Part shown: in pieces, positions 61,255 through 64,000 of the stretch
Numbering within the stretch: position 1 is the first letter of the stretch
How the letters are laid out: each line of letters starts with the position of its first letter
Source: Lactonifactor longoviformis DSM 17459
GTDB lineage: Bacteria > Bacillota > Clostridia > Lachnospirales > Lachnospiraceae
Assembly: GCF_900129135.1 (NCBI RefSeq)
Contig: NZ_FQVI01000001.1
Location: forward strand, 1-64,000
DNA: 64,000 nt
Reading direction: 5' to 3'
The notes under the pieces: generated by a model
Databases searched by the model: none
The model's input: only the letters and a program-made list of their open reading frames with translations
Told to the model about the DNA's origin: nothing
Translations under genes and position numbers: made by a program

Positions 61255-63039
61255 TTAATCGAAAGAAATATGCAATATCACCCGTTTTGCCTCTATCTCC
61301 TCTAATCTGCGCTTATCCGCCAAAATCTGCTGTAAACCCTGCATATCTGTGGGAGACAGGTGTGCTGTCCGATATTCGATGCTATTTCTCATAATTCGGC
61401 AAACCGTATCGGTTAATGCCTGCTGCCGTTCTCCGTCTGTCTCCAGATGAAGTGTGGCATTGAATAAAGAGGCGATCTCTTTTTGTTCTTCACTGTCTGT
61501 AAACCGGTTCAGAAGCTTTGCCGGGTTTACCTCCCCCTGTGCGTGCTGTTCATATAAAAGCTCAGCCACTGTATGGTACAGAGGTGTAGTAAAATCATCC
61601 GGGCCAATATAGCCCCTGACCGTGTCAAACATGGACGGATAGGAAACGAGCCAGGTAAGCATCAGCTTCTGGGACGTTTCGATTCCGCTTTCTTTATTGT
61701 TTTTTTTGTGAATGCCGGACTTAGGCTTAATTCTCTCCTCTGCCGGTGTTCCGCTGAGGGCCAGCTTATTCACCAGCCGCCTCAGGTCCTCATAGGCAAT
61801 ATGGTACTTGGAAGCAATGGACTCCATATAGTTGTTCCGCTCGATTTCCTCCGGAAATTCCAGCAGTTTCTTGGCGATTGCCCGGTAAAAATCCGTCTTA
61901 CCCTGGGGGTCCGCAAGATCATAGTCTCCTTCCATCACAGAGATTTCGAACAGGAAGCTGTTCATCGCTTCGTCCAGGCGCTCCTCAAAGGCTTCTCTTC
62001 CCAGCGCCTGTATAAACTCATCCGGATCTTTATACGGGGATAGATTCACCACTCTGGCCTTGAGCCCCGCAGCCTTCACAATGGGAATTCCCCTGAGGGC
62101 TGCTTTTCTTCCTGCCTCGTCGCTGTCATAGGTGAGGAGAACTTCCTCTGTATACCTGCGCATCAGACTGGCATGTCCGGATGTCAAAGCTGTCCCGAGA
62201 GAAGCTACCGCATTGGAGAATCCCGCCTGGTGCATGGCAATGACGTCCATATAACCTTCACATATAATCAGATTTTTCTTTCTGGAGGTTCTGGCGATGT
62301 TCAGTCCGTAGAGGTTCCTGCTTTTGTCGAATATCTTTGTCTCCGGTGAGTTCAGATATTTAGGCTTTCCCTCTCCCATCACACGCCCTCCGAACCCAAT
62401 CACCCTGCCATTCACATCCTGGATGGGAAACATCACACGATTCCAGAACTTGTCATGCATTCCTCTTTTCTCATCAAACTGAAAGAGGCCGGAATCCTTT
62501 AATAGTTCATCCGAATACCCCTTTTGTTTCAGGTAACGGTGCAGCATGTCCGAATACTTTGAGGAATAGCCGAGTCCAAACTTTTTTATAGTATCGTCGC
62601 TGAGCCCTCTGCCGGTGAGATAGCCGTAAGCCTGTCTGCCCGCTTCCTGGCGGAGCTGGTAATAATAAAAGTTCGCAGCCTGTTTCTGAATCTCCAGCAA
62701 AAGTGCTTTCCGGTCTGCCTGCGCCTTCTGCTCTCTGGAGTATTCCATCTCAGGAAGCTCCACTCCGGCACGTTCGGCCAGCATTTTGACTGCCTCCACA
62801 AAGGTATAATTCTCATATTCCATAATAAAGGTAAATACATTGCCTCCGGCTCCGCAGCCAAAGCAGTAATACATCTGCTTTCCGGGGCTCACAGAAAAGG
62901 AAGGAGATTTCTCATTGTGAAAAGGACAGAGACCAAAGTAGGAACTTCCTTTTCTCTGCAGCTTCACATAGCCGGAGATGACATCCACGATATCATTTTT
63001 CATTCGTATCTCTTCAATTAAATCATCTGAATAATACAT
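61255..63039 (-). CDS. dnaG: DNA primase
   Basis: 594 aa. CHC2 zinc ribbon with Cys38, His41, Cys59 and Cys62 (LCPFHNEKSPSFSV ... YYCFGCGAGGN), a core with RVMFPIQDVNGRVIGFGGR, a TOPRIM domain (CEGYMDVIAMHQAGF, TYDSDEAGRKA) and a C-terminal helicase-binding part. Makes RNA primers for replication. GGAGGAAG precedes the start. Upstream of rpoD by 39 bases. Confidence 0.97.
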   Translation of the reverse strand: MYYSDDLIEEIRMKNDIVDVISGYVKLQRKGSSYFGLCPFHNEKSPSFSVSPGKQMYYCFGCGAGGNVFTFIMEYENYTFVEAVKMLAERAGVELPEMEYSREQKAQADRKALLLEIQKQAANFYYYQLRQEAGRQAYGYLTGRGLSDDTIKKFGLGYSSKYSDMLHRYLKQKGYSDELLKDSGLFQFDEKRGMHDKFWNRVMFPIQDVNGRVIGFGGRVMGEGKPKYLNSPETKIFDKSRNLYGLNIARTSRKKNLIICEGYMDVIAMHQAGFSNAVASLGTALTSGHASLMRRYTEEVLLTYDSDEAGRKAALRGIPIVKAAGLKARVVNLSPYKDPDEFIQALGREAFEERLDEAMNSFLFEISVMEGDYDLADPQGKTDFYRAIAKKLLEFPEEIERNNYMESIASKYHIAYEDLRRLVNKLALSGTPAEERIKPKSGIHKKNNKESGIETSQKLMLTWLVSYPSMFDTVRGYIGPDDFTTPLYHTVAELLYEQHAQGEVNPAKLLNRFTDSEEQKEIASLFNATLHLETDGERQQALTDTVCRIMRNSIEYRTAHLSPTDMQGLQQILADKRRLEEIEAKRVILHISFD

Positions 63040-63119
63040 GTTCTTCCTCCATATGCTATATTACACGTTACTTCCCGGTTTCCTTTTCCTTTTTCTCATT
63101 TTTTTGTCGGAAATTCCTG

Positions 63120-64000
63120 TCAATATACTTCCCATCCCTTCGGAATATAGATTTCCCGGAACTTATTGATGGAAAATTGGTCGGTCATTCCCGATATGTA
63201 GTCGCATACCACCCTCTCCTTTTCCTCACCGTTTTGTATCAGCTCTACATACTCCTGGGACATGGCCGTTTCATGTGAGCTGTAGTATTCATACAGCTTT
63301 TCTATCATATTGCAGGCTTTCTCTTCTTCCTTTTTCGCCACAGGGTTCAGATATACGTCCTGAAACATAATACTCCTCAGATCCCGCATGCCCTCCTCAA
63401 TCTCCGGAGACATGGTAATCCTGTCCCTCCCCTGGCTGTTTCTGATAATGTCGTGGATAAAGGTATTCAGACGCTCTCTGGTTGTGTACCCCAAAAGCAT
63501 TCGGATCGTGATGGGAATGTTGTCCTCGCTGATGATACCCGCACGCTCCGCGTCATCCATATCGTGGTGTATGTAGGCGATCTTGTCACAGTAGCGCACA
63601 ATCTGTCCTTCCAGCGTGCTGGGGCTTCCCGCAGTTCGGTGATTGCGTATGCCGTCCAGTACCTCCCAGGTCAGATTCAGCCCTTCTCCCCGCTTTTCCA
63701 GCCGTTCTACCACCCGCACACTCTGCTTATAATGAGCAAATCCCAGCGGACATATGGTATCCAGCACCTTTTCCCCGGCATGTCCAAAGGGCGTATGCCC
63801 CAGATCATGCCCCAAAGCGATGGCTTCCACCAGATCCTCATTCAGACGCAGTGCTTTTGCAATGGTTCTTGCAATCTGAGACACCTCTAAGGTATGTGTC
63901 AGCCGGTTACGGTAATGATCCCCCTGGGGAGACAAAAACACCTGTGTTTTGTCTTTCATCCTGCGAAACGCCTTGGAATGGAGAATCCTGTCTCTGTCTC
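63120..64000 (-). CDS. dgt: Deoxyguanosinetriphosphate triphosphohydrolase-like protein, 5' end beyond window
   Basis: The frame stays open to the window end; the first visible complete codons read DRDRILHSKAFRRMKDKTQVF, so the true start is outside. HD motifs NRLTHTLEVSQIARTI and GHDLGHTPFGHAGEK, then IRNHRT and YCDKIAYIHHDMDDA, are those of dGTPase-like HD proteins. They hydrolyse dNTPs to deoxynucleosides. First visible gene of the dnaG-rpoD operon. An AT-rich 80-base gap with no structure of note separates it from dnaG. Confidence 0.92.
   Translation of the reverse strand, partial: DRDRILHSKAFRRMKDKTQVFLSPQGDHYRNRLTHTLEVSQIARTIAKALRLNEDLVEAIALGHDLGHTPFGHAGEKVLDTICPLGFAHYKQSVRVVERLEKRGEGLNLTWEVLDGIRNHRTAGSPSTLEGQIVRYCDKIAYIHHDMDDAERAGIISEDNIPITIRMLLGYTTRERLNTFIHDIIRNSQGRDRITMSPEIEEGMRDLRSIMFQDVYLNPVAKKEEEKACNMIEKLYEYYSSHETAMSQEYVELIQNGEEKERVVCDYISGMTDQFSINKFREIYIPKGWEVY

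Overview
The window looks like a chromosomal segment of a Firmicute of the class Clostridia, most likely a gut Lachnospiraceae. The grounds are a SCIFF peptide with its radical-SAM maturase, a fused SecDF, a sigma-A/DnaG operon, a GH112 phosphorylase, strong AGGAGG-type ribosome binding sites, moderate GC content and no sign of an outer membrane. The genus is not decided by what is visible. No rRNA, tRNA or CRISPR array was recognised.

Layout. 1-327: 3' end of an IS1182-like transposase gene and its terminal hairpin. 328-3521: GH112 galactosyl phosphorylase divergent from an AraC-type regulator. 3582-9639: gltB-gltD (glutamate synthase) with a promoter and an upstream palindrome. 9935-11470: a HAD phosphatase fused to a CPBP membrane protease. 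11621-14571: a membrane Ser/Thr kinase with an outside TPR domain, co-transcribed with an Ig-like membrane protein. 14839-17491: degV-argS. 17679-18314: a lone LUD-domain gene. 18364-23417: an ABC exporter operon with two adaptor proteins. 23707-24810: a lipoprotein with a duplicated domain. 24831-25050: a giant palindrome with perfect 53-bp arms. 25156-42428: a long run of minus-strand housekeeping genes (scfA-scfB-secDF-recJ, then apt-relA-MBL hydrolase-hemZ-HD-hisS-aspS-RmlD-symporter-TauE). 42515-45056: a TIGR04086 membrane protein and a sortase-type surface protein. 45343-47293: a CorC/HlyC-like protein and a YesL-like protein. 47320-48798: a regulator with two GntR DNA-binding domains. 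48880-56628: a four-gene signalling operon (hybrid histidine kinase, solute-binding lipoprotein, diguanylate cyclase, EAL phosphodiesterase). 56858-58525: a TGS-domain nucleoside kinase. 58608-64000: dgt-dnaG-rpoD-trmK-nif3.

How the genes work together. Most of the segment is core physiology: nitrogen assimilation (GltBD), translation (ArgS, AspS, HisS), stringent response and purine salvage (RelA, Apt), secretion (SecDF) and replication/transcription initiation (DnaG, RpoD). The most unusual parts are (i) the 48880-56628 operon, which places a sugar-type binding lipoprotein with no ABC permease among a sensor kinase and a c-di-GMP synthase/hydrolase pair; (ii) the 220-bp near-perfect palindrome; (iii) the HAD-CPBP fusion; (iv) the kinase/Ig operon with a palindrome over its promoter; and (v) the tandem-GntR regulator. 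The SCIFF peptide gene (47 codons) is easily missed by length-limited gene calling and is reported here.

All calls come from reading the sequence and remembered family features. No search was run. Promoters are consensus matches, not measured starts.
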